From JANMDU01 sp031376455 (GTDB lineage Bacteria; Pseudomonadota; Gammaproteobacteria; Burkholderiales; Burkholderiaceae_C): 64,000 nt of DNA. Positions 51,739 through 60,103 of the stretch are shown here, in pieces. The DNA is taken from contig JANMDU010000058.1 in assembly GCA_031376455.1 (NCBI GenBank), positions 1 through 64,000 on the forward strand. The letters run 5' to 3'. Within the stretch, counting starts at the first letter, position 1; every line of letters starts with the position of its first letter. The notes beneath the pieces were generated by a model. It was not told where the DNA came from and made no database searches. It saw only the letters and a program-made list of their open reading frames with translations. Position numbers and translations under genes: made by a program.

Positions 51739-52815
51739 ATGTTCTACAGAGAAAACGGTCAGTTCAAAACCAGTTACCGCGCCGACAGCCAGATCTTTGG
51801 CATCACGCAAGATCGCTACGGCATCGCCTTGCTGCTTCTTGCTGCTTTTATCGCTGTGCCGATGTTTGCCAGCGACTATATGTTCAAGGCGATCCTAGTG
51901 CCTTTTCTGATCCTCTCGCTGGCTGCGATTGGCGTGAACATTCTCGTAGGCTATTGCGGGCAAATCTCACTAGGCTCAGGCGCATTTATGGCAGTCGGCG
52001 CCTATGCGGCGTATAACTTTTTTGTGCGCGTGGATGGTATTCCACTGATTGCAGCCCTCTTGCTAGGTGGTACGTGTGCTGCATTCGTTGGTGTGTTTTT
52101 CGGCATACCGAGCCTGCGAGTACGAGGCTTGTATTTGGCGGTCGCAACGCTTGCTGCGCAGTTCGTTTGCGACTGGGCTTTTCTGCGCATCAAATGGTTT
52201 ACCAACAACTCCACCTCGGGCTCTGTGTCGGTCGCTGATATGAGCATCTTAGGTTGGAGCATCAACAGCCCGATGGATAAATATTTGTTTTGCCTTGGGA
52301 TGGTGTGTGTGTTTGCGCTGCTGGCTAAAAACTTAGTGCGCTCGGCGATTGGCCGCGAGTGGATGGCGATTCGGGATATGGATGTGGCAGCAGCGGTGAT
52401 CGGCATTCGCCCGATGTATGCCAAGTTGTCCGCCTTCGCTGTGAGCAGTTTTATTGTGGGTGTGGCGGGCGCGATGTGGGGCTTTGTGTATCTGGGCTCA
52501 TGGGAGCCAGCTGCTTTCAATATTGATCGCAGCTTTCAATTGCTCTTTATGGTGATCATTGGCGGTATGGGCTCGATCATGGGCAGCTTTTTTGGCGCGG
52601 CGTTTATCGTGATTTTGCCAATTTTTCTCAACCAGTTCTTACCATTTTTGGGCAACTTGGTTGGCGTGACGATATCTACAGCAGGCATCGCACACAGCGA
52701 AATCATGATTTTTGGTGCATTGATTGTGTGGTTTTTGATTGTGGAGCCGCATGGGCTGGCGAGGCTGTGGAGCTTGGGCAAACAGAAGCTGCGCATTTGG
52801 CCATTTCCGCATTGA
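51739..52815 (+). CDS. livM: Liv-type ABC permease (LivM)
   Basis: Second permease subunit, 358 residues. Motifs: NILVGYCGQISLGSGAFMAV near 70, GRVGIPSLRVRGLYLAVATL-like FGIPSLRVRGLYLAVATLAA, the EAA-like loop GREWMAIRDMDVAAAVIGIR, and GGMGSIMGSFFGAAFIV. The ATG follows AAGGAATAAG. Completes the membrane core with LivH. Confidence 0.93.
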   Translation: MFYRENGQFKTSYRADSQIFGITQDRYGIALLLLAAFIAVPMFASDYMFKAILVPFLILSLAAIGVNILVGYCGQISLGSGAFMAVGAYAAYNFFVRVDGIPLIAALLLGGTCAAFVGVFFGIPSLRVRGLYLAVATLAAQFVCDWAFLRIKWFTNNSTSGSVSVADMSILGWSINSPMDKYLFCLGMVCVFALLAKNLVRSAIGREWMAIRDMDVAAAVIGIRPMYAKLSAFAVSSFIVGVAGAMWGFVYLGSWEPAAFNIDRSFQLLFMVIIGGMGSIMGSFFGAAFIVILPIFLNQFLPFLGNLVGVTISTAGIAHSEIMIFGALIVWFLIVEPHGLARLWSLGKQKLRIWPFPH

Positions 52816-52940
52816 GGCCACATTGATACCTTATGAGAGAAAAATGGCCAGGTTGGGCGTGCTCGCAAACACCTAGGCTGATTCAAATTGGTGAGCGTTG
52901 AAATGTTTGTGTATTTATCTTTTTATTTAGGAGACTTCAA

Positions 52941-54278
52941 ATGAAACTTCGTCAACTCACAGCAGCCGTCTTGGTTGCAGCCTCAGCGCTCGGCGCCACG
53001 GCTTTATCTACTTCGGCCATCGCGCAAGAAAAAGTGCAGTTTTTCCCCAGCTTGACGGGCCGCACTGGGCCAGTCGCGCCTAATGCCACACCGTTTGCCA
53101 ACGGCTACTGGGATTACATGAAGCTCGTCAACGAGCGCGGTGGCATCAACGGCGTGAAGACGCTGGTTGAAGAATGCGAGACGGCTTACGCCACAGATCG
53201 CGGCGTCGAGTGCTACGAGCGCTTGAAGGGCAAGCATGGCGGCGCAACCGTGTTTCAGCCCTTGTCCACCGGCATCACCTTCGCGCTGACTGAGAAAGTG
53301 CCGGGCGACAAAATTCCATTGATTACTTCTGGCTATGGCCGCAGCGATGCAGCTGACGGCAATATGTTCAAGTGGAATTTTCCACTGATCGGTCATTACT
53401 GGGTCGCTGGCGATACCGTGCTGCAACACGTGGCCAAGCAAGCCGGCGGCTGGGACAAATTGAAGGGCAAGAAAATTGGCGTGGTCTACCACGACAGCCC
53501 ATTCGGCAAAGAGCTGCTGCCGATCATCAATGAGCGCGCAGCGATGCATGGCTTCACGATTCTTCCATTCCCAGTTGCTGCACCTGGAGTCGAGCAAGGT
53601 GCAACATGGCTGCAAATTCGCCAGCAGCGCCCGGATTACGTCGTGATGCAGACCTGGGGTGTGATGACAGCCACGGCCATCAAAGAAGCTGTGGCCAAGG
53701 GCTATCCGCGTGAGCAGATGTTTGGTACTTGGTGGTCTGGCGCTGAGCCAGATTTGAAAGATGTGGGCGCGGCTGCTAAAGGTTACAGCGCTGTGATGAT
53801 GCAGCATGGCGCGGAACCTGGCTCTGATGTGGTGAAAGACATCTTGGCCAAAGTGCATGGCAAAAACGCTGGCACGGGCCCCAAAGATGAAGTCGGATCT
53901 GTGCTCTATATGCGCGGCGTGGTCGGCGCGATGCTCTCGGTAGAAGGCGCGCGTACAGCGCAAGAGCGCTTTGGCAAGGGCAAGCCTGTGACGGGCGAGC
54001 AAGCACGCTGGGGCTACGAAAATTTGAACTTGACGCAAGCCAAGCTCGATGCACTCGGCTTTAAAGGCGTGATGCGCCCCGTCTCCACCAGCTGCGCCGA
54101 TCACATGGGCTCGGCTTGGGCGCGCGTGCATACATGGGACGGCGCGAAGTTCTCTTGGTCTTCAGATTGGCTGCAAGCCGACAACGCGATCATTCGCCCA
54201 CTCGTGAAAGCTTCGGCTGATCGTTATGGTACTGAGAAAAAACTTAGCCGCCGCGAAGCCAGCGATTGTGGTTCCTAA
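52941..54278 (+). CDS. Liv-type ABC receptor (LivK family)
   Basis: Periplasmic type I binding protein of 445 residues. Signal peptide MKLRQLTAAVLVAASALGAT with cleavage after SAIA, then a variant start VQFFPSLTGRTGPVAPNATP and family segments WDYMKLVNERGGINGVKTLV and GKKIGVVYHDSPFGKELLPI. Preceded by TTTAGGAGACTTC. Together with livGHMF it forms one uptake system; the length and companions (acyl-CoA ligases, aromatic monooxygenase) suggest an aromatic or other carboxylic acid ligand rather than leucine. That is inference. Confidence 0.9.
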   Translation: MKLRQLTAAVLVAASALGATALSTSAIAQEKVQFFPSLTGRTGPVAPNATPFANGYWDYMKLVNERGGINGVKTLVEECETAYATDRGVECYERLKGKHGGATVFQPLSTGITFALTEKVPGDKIPLITSGYGRSDAADGNMFKWNFPLIGHYWVAGDTVLQHVAKQAGGWDKLKGKKIGVVYHDSPFGKELLPIINERAAMHGFTILPFPVAAPGVEQGATWLQIRQQRPDYVVMQTWGVMTATAIKEAVAKGYPREQMFGTWWSGAEPDLKDVGAAAKGYSAVMMQHGAEPGSDVVKDILAKVHGKNAGTGPKDEVGSVLYMRGVVGAMLSVEGARTAQERFGKGKPVTGEQARWGYENLNLTQAKLDALGFKGVMRPVSTSCADHMGSAWARVHTWDGAKFSWSSDWLQADNAIIRPLVKASADRYGTEKKLSRREASDCGS

Positions 54279-54336
54279 TCGGAACCCACCCCCTGAGCCG
54301 CTAACGCGTCTTCCCCCTCTGCTGCGCGAGGGGGAC

Positions 54337-54446
54337 ACCGCCAGCCGACTGGCAAAGCCAGATCGGCGGCGGTTGCTGGGAACACAGCTAGAGCAGGATT
54401 CTCCTGCTCTCAAATCACAAGGTCGCGTGCGATCTTGTGATTTGAG
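54337..54446 (+). promoter_or_regulatory. Three consecutive hairpins between the Liv receptor and livF
   Basis: Within the 180-bp gap: an ACCGCCAGCCGA/TCGGCGGCGGT hairpin (54337-54373), GAGCAGGA/TCCTGCTC with a 3-base loop (54391-54409) and CTCAAATCACAAG/CTTGTGATTTGAG with perfect 13-bp arms (54409-54446). A smaller CCCCCTC/GAGGGGG stem lies just upstream. No T tract follows, so an mRNA-stabilising or attenuating role is more likely than termination. Confidence 0.65.
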
Positions 54447-54458
54447 AAAGCTCACACC

Positions 54459-55307
54459 ATGACCACTCCCACAGCTGCTGAGGCAAGCAATATCGTCCTC
54501 AATGTCAACGGCATTGAGGTGATCTACAACCACGTGATCTTGGTGCTCAAGGGCGTGTCGCTGCAAGTGCCGCAGAGCTCGATTGTGGCGCTGCTCGGCG
54601 GCAATGGCGCGGGCAAGACGACGACCTTGCGCGCTGTATCTAACCTTCTCTCCGGCGAGCGAGGCGCAGTCACCAAGGGCAGCATTGAGCTGCGAGGCGA
54701 GCGCATTGAAAATCTCACGCCGGCGGATTTGGTCAAGCGCGGCGTGGTGCAGGTGATGGAAGGGCGGCATTGTTTTGCTCACCTCACGATTGAAGAGAAT
54801 TTGCTCACCGGCGCTTACACCGTGAAAAACAAAGCGCAGATTGCCGCAAATTTGGAGAAGGTCTACAACTACTTTCCGCGCTTGAAGACGCGCCGCACTA
54901 GCCAAGCGGCCTACACCTCTGGCGGCGAGCAACAAATGTGTGCGATTGGCCGCGCGCTGATGGCCAATCCAACGATGGTGCTTCTCGATGAGCCATCGAT
55001 GGGTCTGGCGCCGCAGATCGTGGAAGAGGTGTTCAACATCGTGAAAGATTTGAACCAAAAAGAAAAGACGACTTTTCTTCTTGCCGAGCAAAACACCAAC
55101 ATGGCACTGCGCTACTCGGATTACGGCTACATCTTGGAATCCGGCCGCATCGTGATGGACGGTAAAGCTGCCGATCTCGCGTCGAATGAAGATGTGAAAG
55201 AGTTCTACCTGGGTGTGGGCAAATCGGCTGATGGCGAAGAAGCTGGTAGCCGCAAGAGCTTCAAAGATGGCAAGAGCTACAAGCGCAGGAAGCGTTGGTT
55301 GGCGTAG
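54459..55307 (+). CDS. livF: Liv-type ABC ATPase (LivF)
   Basis: Second ATPase of the transporter, 282 residues. Walker A GGNGAGKTTTLRAVSNLL near 45, Q-loop and signature YTSGGEQQMCAIGRALMANP, Walker B MVLLDEPSMGLAPQIV, H-loop LLAEQNTNMALRY. About 45 residues longer than usual because of a basic C-terminal tail (GSRKSFKDGKSYKRRKRWLA) common in this aromatic-acid-linked branch. Begins 180 bases after the receptor gene. Confidence 0.93.
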   Translation: MTTPTAAEASNIVLNVNGIEVIYNHVILVLKGVSLQVPQSSIVALLGGNGAGKTTTLRAVSNLLSGERGAVTKGSIELRGERIENLTPADLVKRGVVQVMEGRHCFAHLTIEENLLTGAYTVKNKAQIAANLEKVYNYFPRLKTRRTSQAAYTSGGEQQMCAIGRALMANPTMVLLDEPSMGLAPQIVEEVFNIVKDLNQKEKTTFLLAEQNTNMALRYSDYGYILESGRIVMDGKAADLASNEDVKEFYLGVGKSADGEEAGSRKSFKDGKSYKRRKRWLA

Positions 55308-55322
55308 TGTCCAACAAACAAG

Positions 55323-55387
55323 ATTTTTAAACGAAATGAGTAGTTAGCCGGCGTATCTGCTGCGCAAATTGCTATTAAATTTATAGT
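55323..55387 (+). repeat. R repeat copy 11, between livF and the PaaK-like gene
   Basis: ATTTTTAAACGAAA, TAGTTAGCCGGCGTAT, CTGCGCAAATTGCTATT, AAATTTATAGTG. It lies 28 bases upstream of the ligase start and leaves its AGGAG ribosome binding site intact. Confidence 0.9.
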
Positions 55388-55414
55388 GAATAAGATGATC
55401 GCAGGAGTGATGCA

Positions 55415-56695
55415 ATGACGGACTTTTTTGACGCACTGGAGGCGCGAAGCTCCATGGAGCGCGAAGCTGCACTCATGGCCGCGCTGCATACACAAATTGC
55501 ACATGCGCAAAAGCACACTGCTGCTTTCGCTGAGATTTTGAAGGGCGTGGATGCTGCTGCAATCACCAGTCGCACGGCGCTCGCCAAGCTGCCGGTGACG
55601 CGCAAAACGCAATTGCAAGAACGCCAAAAAGCAGCGCACTCTGCAGGCAGTGATGTGTTTGGCGGCTTCTCTAGCCTCATACGCAAGAGCGGCTCTGGCA
55701 AGGATTCAGGCATGGGACGTATCTTTTCCAGCCCTGGCCCGATCTACGAGCCCGAAGGAAAGAGCGCAGACTATTGGCGCGCAGGCCGCGCCGTCTTCGC
55801 TGCGGGCTTTCGTGCAGGCGATCTGGCGCACAATGCATTTAGCTACCACATGACGCCTGGCGCCTACATGATGGAGAGCGGCGCACACGCGGTGGGTTGC
55901 ACTGTTTTCCCCGCTGGCACAGGGCAAACGGAGCAGCAATTGCAAGCCATGGCTGAGCTGCAACCTGATGGCTATTTAGGCACGCCGAGTTTCCTCAAAA
56001 TCTTAGTGGAAAAAGCCCATGAAGCGAATCAAAAATTAAGCCTCAAAAAAGGCTTGGTGAGCGGCGAGGCCTTCCCTCCCAGCTTGCGCGATTGGTTCAC
56101 TGAGCGCGATATGCATATTTACCAGTGCTACGCCACAGCTGATCTCGGCTTGATTGCTTACGAGACTGCAGCCAGAGAAGGCTTGATCCTCGATGAAGGC
56201 GTGATTGTGGAAATCGTGCGCCCAGGCACGGGCGATGTGGTGCCGGAAGGCGAAGTGGGCGAATTGGTCGTGACGTCGCTCAATCCCATCTACCCGCTGA
56301 TTCGTTTCGGCACCGGCGATTTATCCGCTGTGCTGCCCGGCACTTGTCCCACGGGCCGCACGAATACACGCATCAAAGGCTGGATGGGGCGCGCCGATCA
56401 AACCACCAAAATTCGCGGCATGTTTGTGCATCCGGCTCAGGTGGCCGAAGTCGTCAAGCGTTTCCCAGAAATCACGAGAGCCCGCCTTGTGGTCAGTGGC
56501 GAGATGGCCAATGATCAAATGCTGCTCAAAGTAGAAACAACCCATATAGGCAAGCTTGACAACACAGCTTTCCAAGAAAAAATCGCGCATGCACTGCGAG
56601 ACGTTACTAAGCTTCGCAGCGATGTGCAGCTGCTACAAATCGGTAGCCTGCCCAACGACGGCAAGGTGATTGAGGATGTGCGGAGTTATCAGTAG
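55415..56695 (+). CDS. PaaK-like AMP-dependent CoA ligase
   Basis: Phenylacetate-CoA-ligase family, 426 residues, activating an aryl or carboxylic acid. The P-loop region is IRKSGSGKDSGMGRIFSSPG near residue 88, where most adenylating enzymes have TSGTTG; then YQCYATADLGLIAYE near 235 and the FGTGDLSAVLPG motif near 300, with the C-terminal ACS-type subdomain RADQTTKIRGMFVHPAQVAE. ATG after GCAGGAGTGATGCA. It follows the livF gene, so the product of import is likely its substrate, possibly 2-aminobenzoate or a related acid, but this is not shown. Confidence 0.87.
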   Translation: MTDFFDALEARSSMEREAALMAALHTQIAHAQKHTAAFAEILKGVDAAAITSRTALAKLPVTRKTQLQERQKAAHSAGSDVFGGFSSLIRKSGSGKDSGMGRIFSSPGPIYEPEGKSADYWRAGRAVFAAGFRAGDLAHNAFSYHMTPGAYMMESGAHAVGCTVFPAGTGQTEQQLQAMAELQPDGYLGTPSFLKILVEKAHEANQKLSLKKGLVSGEAFPPSLRDWFTERDMHIYQCYATADLGLIAYETAAREGLILDEGVIVEIVRPGTGDVVPEGEVGELVVTSLNPIYPLIRFGTGDLSAVLPGTCPTGRTNTRIKGWMGRADQTTKIRGMFVHPAQVAEVVKRFPEITRARLVVSGEMANDQMLLKVETTHIGKLDNTAFQEKIAHALRDVTKLRSDVQLLQIGSLPNDGKVIEDVRSYQ

Positions 56696-56696
56696 T

Positions 56697-56762
56697 TGCT
56701 ACTGATTTAATAGCGCTTTGCGCAGTGAATACGCCGGCAAACAGCCGAAAAGGCTTAAAAAA
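56697..56762 (-). repeat. R repeat copy 12, filling the ligase-rhodanese convergent gap (inverted)
   Basis: Reading the minus strand: TTTTTTAAGCCTTTTCGGC, GTTTGCCGGCGTAT, CTGCGCAAAGCGCTATT, AAATCAGTAGCA. The intergenic region is 67 bases and the repeat covers 66 of them. Confidence 0.92.
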
Positions 56763-57308
56763 TCAGTTCAGAGCCATCCTGACGGGCGAATCACGCTCTA
56801 GCAACGCGCTCGTACGCACGCGGCTGCCGGCCATGCGAGAAGAGCTTGCAGGCGCATCAAAGGAAACGAGATACTGCGGTACGCGTGGGCGAGATACAGT
56901 CTCTGTCGTCAGTCCATGCCCGCGCAGAGTCCATTCTTGTACGCCGCCAACCAGCCAAAGGACGCGACCCGAAGTGACCACAGCGAGGCGCTCCCACAAA
57001 GCCTTCGCGTTCGCATCGCCTGCATCGCCCATCACGAGCACGGTGCGCGAGCTGTCAATGCCAGCGTTTGCTAGCAAAGCAGCCAAGTTTTGCAAAGGCA
57101 ATGACGCGGCATCGGCGGGAAGCGATGCTGCCTGCGCTAAGTGACCTAGGGCAAACGCATCAGCGCCGCGCACATCCACCACATACGCGCCTTGCGCCAC
57201 AGCGCTTTGCGCATCATCAGCAGACACGGCAGACTGCTGGCCAGCGTGAACCGGCGCGATCAGCAAAAATAAAAGAAAAGCAGCCCAGATCAAGCGAATA
57301 TTTTTCAT
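56763..57308 (-). CDS. Exported rhodanese-like protein lacking the active-site Cys
   Basis: 181 residues: signal peptide MKNIRLIWAAFLLFLLIAPV, cleaved after HAG, then one rhodanese domain (AYVVDVRGADAFALGHLAQA, and the second conserved block VGGVQEWTLRGHGL). Where active rhodaneses have Cys-x-x-Gly-x-Arg the sequence is VLVMGDAGDANAKAL, so the sulfur-carrying Cys is absent, as in the non-catalytic N-terminal domain of two-domain enzymes. A binding or structural role in the periplasm is more likely than sulfurtransfer. Confidence 0.83.
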   Translation of the reverse strand: MKNIRLIWAAFLLFLLIAPVHAGQQSAVSADDAQSAVAQGAYVVDVRGADAFALGHLAQAASLPADAASLPLQNLAALLANAGIDSSRTVLVMGDAGDANAKALWERLAVVTSGRVLWLVGGVQEWTLRGHGLTTETVSRPRVPQYLVSFDAPASSSRMAGSRVRTSALLERDSPVRMALN

Positions 57309-57515
57309 AAGAAAACAGACTTTAGAGGCAGGGCGACATGCCGTCCAATACAGAGTTGTCAGATGCTCATGGCTTAAAGATATAAAGCGATAAGCCCATG
57401 ATTCATATGGGATTTCGGGTAAGTCCTAGGGCTTGAAGAGTGGTTAACACGTAGCCCAAATAGCGTTTTGCCGCGTTAATATGTTGCAAGTCTTTTTTAT
57501 TTCTTGGAGAAACCT

Positions 57516-58517
57516 ATGACTCTGTTTAATCGCCGCCTTACCCTCGTCGCAGCTTGCGCGGCTGCTATGGCAGCCGCCATGCCCGCAACTGCGCAAGATT
57601 TCCCGATCAAAGACAAGCCGATCACCATCGTGGTGCCGTTTGCAGCGGGCGGCCCGACCGATCGCGTCGCACGCGATTTGGCTTTTTCACTGGCGAAGCC
57701 TTTGGGTGCGACCGTGGTGGTCGACAACGCCGCTGGCGGCCCTGGCGGCTTGATTGGTGCGAGCAAAGTGGCCAAAGGCACGCCCGATGGCCACATGCTA
57801 CTCGTGCATCACATCTCGATGGGCGTCTTTCCATCGCTCGTGCGCAATTTGCCATTCAACGTGCAAACAGATTTTGAATATTTGGGCATGATTAACGAAG
57901 TGCCCATGACTTTGATTGGCCGCACCAGCTTGCCCGCCAACAATTTTGCCGAGCTACGCACATGGGCCAATGCCAACAAAGGTAAGATTAATTTGGCTAA
58001 CGCTGGCATCGCCTCTGCATCGCATCTGTGCGGCATGCTCATTCAAACCGCCCTCGGGGTGGACATGACAACCGTGCCCTACAAAGGCACAGCGCCAGCG
58101 ATGAATGATTTGCTGGGCGGCCAAGTGGATTTGATGTGTGATCAAACCACCAACACCTCTGGGCAAATTGAAGGCAAGAAAGTCAAAGCGTTCGGCGTGA
58201 CGACCGCTAAGCGCTTGACTACGCCTGCTCTGAAAGACTTGCCAACGCTGCAAGAAGCCGGTTTGAAGGATTTCCAAGTCGGCATTTGGCATGGCCTGTA
58301 TGCACCCAAAGGCACTCCGCCTGCCGTGCAGAAGAAAATCAACGATGCTTTGCAGATGGCTCTAAAAGATCCTGAGTTCATCAAAAAGCAAGAAGCACTT
58401 GGCGCGGTGATCTTCACAGACAAGCGCGTGGAAATGGCGGATCACAAGCGCTTTGTGGCCAGTGAAATTGCCAAATGGGCGCCAGTGATCAAAGCCTCTG
58501 GTGTTTATGCAGACTAA
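57516..58517 (+). CDS. Tripartite tricarboxylate transporter receptor (Bug family)
   Basis: Periplasmic receptor of 333 residues. Signal peptide MTLFNRRLTLVAACAAAMAA ending PATAQ, then FPIKDKPITIVVPFAAGG and the AGGPGGLIGASKVAKGTPDG block. ATG at 57516 follows CTTGGAGAAAC. No TctA/TctB genes are nearby. The nearest genes (PaaK-like ligase, a second Bug receptor, anthraniloyl-CoA monooxygenase) suggest an aromatic or dicarboxylate ligand, which is inference only. A terminator follows. Confidence 0.9.
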   Translation: MTLFNRRLTLVAACAAAMAAAMPATAQDFPIKDKPITIVVPFAAGGPTDRVARDLAFSLAKPLGATVVVDNAAGGPGGLIGASKVAKGTPDGHMLLVHHISMGVFPSLVRNLPFNVQTDFEYLGMINEVPMTLIGRTSLPANNFAELRTWANANKGKINLANAGIASASHLCGMLIQTALGVDMTTVPYKGTAPAMNDLLGGQVDLMCDQTTNTSGQIEGKKVKAFGVTTAKRLTTPALKDLPTLQEAGLKDFQVGIWHGLYAPKGTPPAVQKKINDALQMALKDPEFIKKQEALGAVIFTDKRVEMADHKRFVASEIAKWAPVIKASGVYAD

Positions 58518-58542
58518 TGCCTGCTGAATAGCGTTCATCATC

Positions 58543-58571
58543 AAAAGCCACCTCAGTCAGGTGGCTTTTTT
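58543..58571 (+). terminator. Terminator after the first aromatic-region Bug receptor
   Basis: AAAAGCCACCT pairs with AGGTGGCTTTTTT around a 5-base loop, 26 bases after the stop codon. Confidence 0.92.
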
Positions 58572-58732
58572 CATGGGCGGCGCGGGTGTTCACCGATGCG
58601 CGTGCGATTTGGCTGCGTAATACTTTGCAGCATGCCTACGCTGCGTCTTATCGATTCGATCACTGAATTATCTTTACAGGATGTGGGCAGCACATTGCTT
58701 AGTGACGATCACAAACACATCAGAGATTTATC

Positions 58733-59785
58733 ATGACACCAATTTTCTCATCATTTTTTAAGCAAAAGAGGCCTTTTGCCGGCATATATACTGCGTGGAA
58801 TGCTACTATTTTCATAGCAGTTATTATGGCACTACAACTCGGCCTATCAATTACTGCCTTTGCGCAAGCGTGGCCCAGCAAGCCAGTGCGCATCGTTGTG
58901 CCCTTCGCAGCGGGCGGCACGACCGATATCTTGGCGCGAGCGATTGCGCCTGAATTACAAAGAGCTTTTGGGCAAGCCTTCGTCGTCGAAAACCGCGCTG
59001 GAGCGGGGGGCAATGTGGGCGCGGAGCTTGTCGCAAAGAGCAATGATGGCCACACGATCCTCATGGGCACGGTAGGAACGCACGGCATCAACAAAGCACT
59101 TTATCCCAGCTTGCCCTTCGATCCTGTCAAAGATTTTTCTCCAATCACTGTGGTGGCCTATGTGCCCAATGTGATGGTGATGAATGCAGAGAAAGCGCGC
59201 ACTTTGAATATCAACTCAGTACAAGATTTCATCAGGTACGCCAAAGCCAACCCCGGTAAGCTGAATATGGCCTCCAGCGGCAACGGCACCTCGATTCACT
59301 TGGCTGGCGAGCTGTTCAAAAGCATGGGCGATGTGTTCATGGTGCATTTCCCGTATCGCGGCTCAGGCCCTGCCCTGCTGGATTTGATGGGCGGCAGCAT
59401 GGATTTGATGTTTGACAATTTGCCTTCCGCTTTGCCGCAGATCAAAGCAGGAAAATTGAAAGCCTTGGCTGTGACGAGCAGCGCTCGCTCGAGCGCTCTG
59501 CCCGATGCCCCCACGGTCGAACAAGCAGGTGGCGCGGCGATGAAGGGTTTTGAAGCCAGCAGTTGGTTTGGCTTGCTCGCGCCTTCATCCATGCCGGCCG
59601 CTCAGGTGCAACGCTTGCAACAAGAAACCGCCAAGGCGCTGGATCGCGCTGAAGTCAAAGACAAACTCGTCGCCCAAGGCGCATTGCCCGGGGGAAATAG
59701 TCCCGCAGATTTTGCCAAACACATTGATGCAGAAATCGCCAAATGGGCGAAAGTAGTCAAGGCATCTGGCGCGAAGGTCGATTAA
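58733..59785 (+). CDS. Bug-family receptor with R repeat as N-terminus
   Basis: Periplasmic solute-binding protein of 350 residues. The core starts AWPSKPVRIVVPFAAGGTTD and continues with VENRAGAGGNVGAELVAKSN and VHFPYRGSGPALLDLMGG. The leader before it is unusual: residues 8-29 (FFKQKRPFAGIYTAWNATI, FIA) are encoded by R repeat copy 13. Without it only a charge-free MALQLGLSITAFAQA would remain, too weak for a signal peptide, so the repeat supplies the positive n-region and part of the hydrophobic core. The ATG at 58826 is the alternative start. Confidence 0.88.
   Translation: MTPIFSSFFKQKRPFAGIYTAWNATIFIAVIMALQLGLSITAFAQAWPSKPVRIVVPFAAGGTTDILARAIAPELQRAFGQAFVVENRAGAGGNVGAELVAKSNDGHTILMGTVGTHGINKALYPSLPFDPVKDFSPITVVAYVPNVMVMNAEKARTLNINSVQDFIRYAKANPGKLNMASSGNGTSIHLAGELFKSMGDVFMVHFPYRGSGPALLDLMGGSMDLMFDNLPSALPQIKAGKLKALAVTSSARSSALPDAPTVEQAGGAAMKGFEASSWFGLLAPSSMPAAQVQRLQQETAKALDRAEVKDKLVAQGALPGGNSPADFAKHIDAEIAKWAKVVKASGAKVD
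58754..58819 (+). repeat. R repeat copy 13, encoding the N-terminus of a Bug receptor
   Basis: TTTTTTAAGCAAAAGAGGCC, TTTTGCCGGCATATA, CTGCGTGGAATGCTACT, ATTTTCATAGCA. Near full length and read in the same frame as copy 1. Confidence 0.93.
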
Positions 59786-59797
59786 AACGAACCCTCT

Positions 59798-60103
59798 TCA
59801 AACACCCCAAGTGATGGGAGTTTTGGCTTTCGCGCTGCGTTCCATCAGCAGCACCAGCGGCCAAGCGCGGGTGCGCAGGCTGATGCGCTTATTGCCTTTT
59901 TCTTCGGGCTCATCTGAGGTTGCTCCCGAAGACTCTTCCGAGGCAATTGCTGCTTCAAGTGCGGCTTGAGCAGCCACCATTTGTTCGGGCAACAAAATTC
60001 CTTTGGCGTCAATGCCTTTGCCCATGATCTCCAAGACTTGTCGGCCTGTAGCCTCCAGCATGATCACATCGCCGCTGGCATCAGATTTGAATTTGTAGAG
60101 CAT
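59798..60103 (-). CDS. DUF1840-family protein
   Basis: 101-residue cytoplasmic protein of the DUF1840 family, found widely in Burkholderiales, function unknown. Characteristic opening MLYKFKSDASGDVIMLEATG and ILLPEQMVAAQAALEAAIAS. The acidic C-terminal half is low complexity. Its start overlaps the stop of the upstream gene by one base (TGATG), so they are translationally coupled. Confidence 0.88.
   Translation of the reverse strand: MLYKFKSDASGDVIMLEATGRQVLEIMGKGIDAKGILLPEQMVAAQAALEAAIASEESSGATSDEPEEKGNKRISLRTRAWPLVLLMERSAKAKTPITWGV

Noticed and set aside
53004..55091. Long antisense frames over the Liv receptor (375 codons) and livF (309 codons)
   Set aside because: Both are mirror frames of well-supported genes and have no family features.
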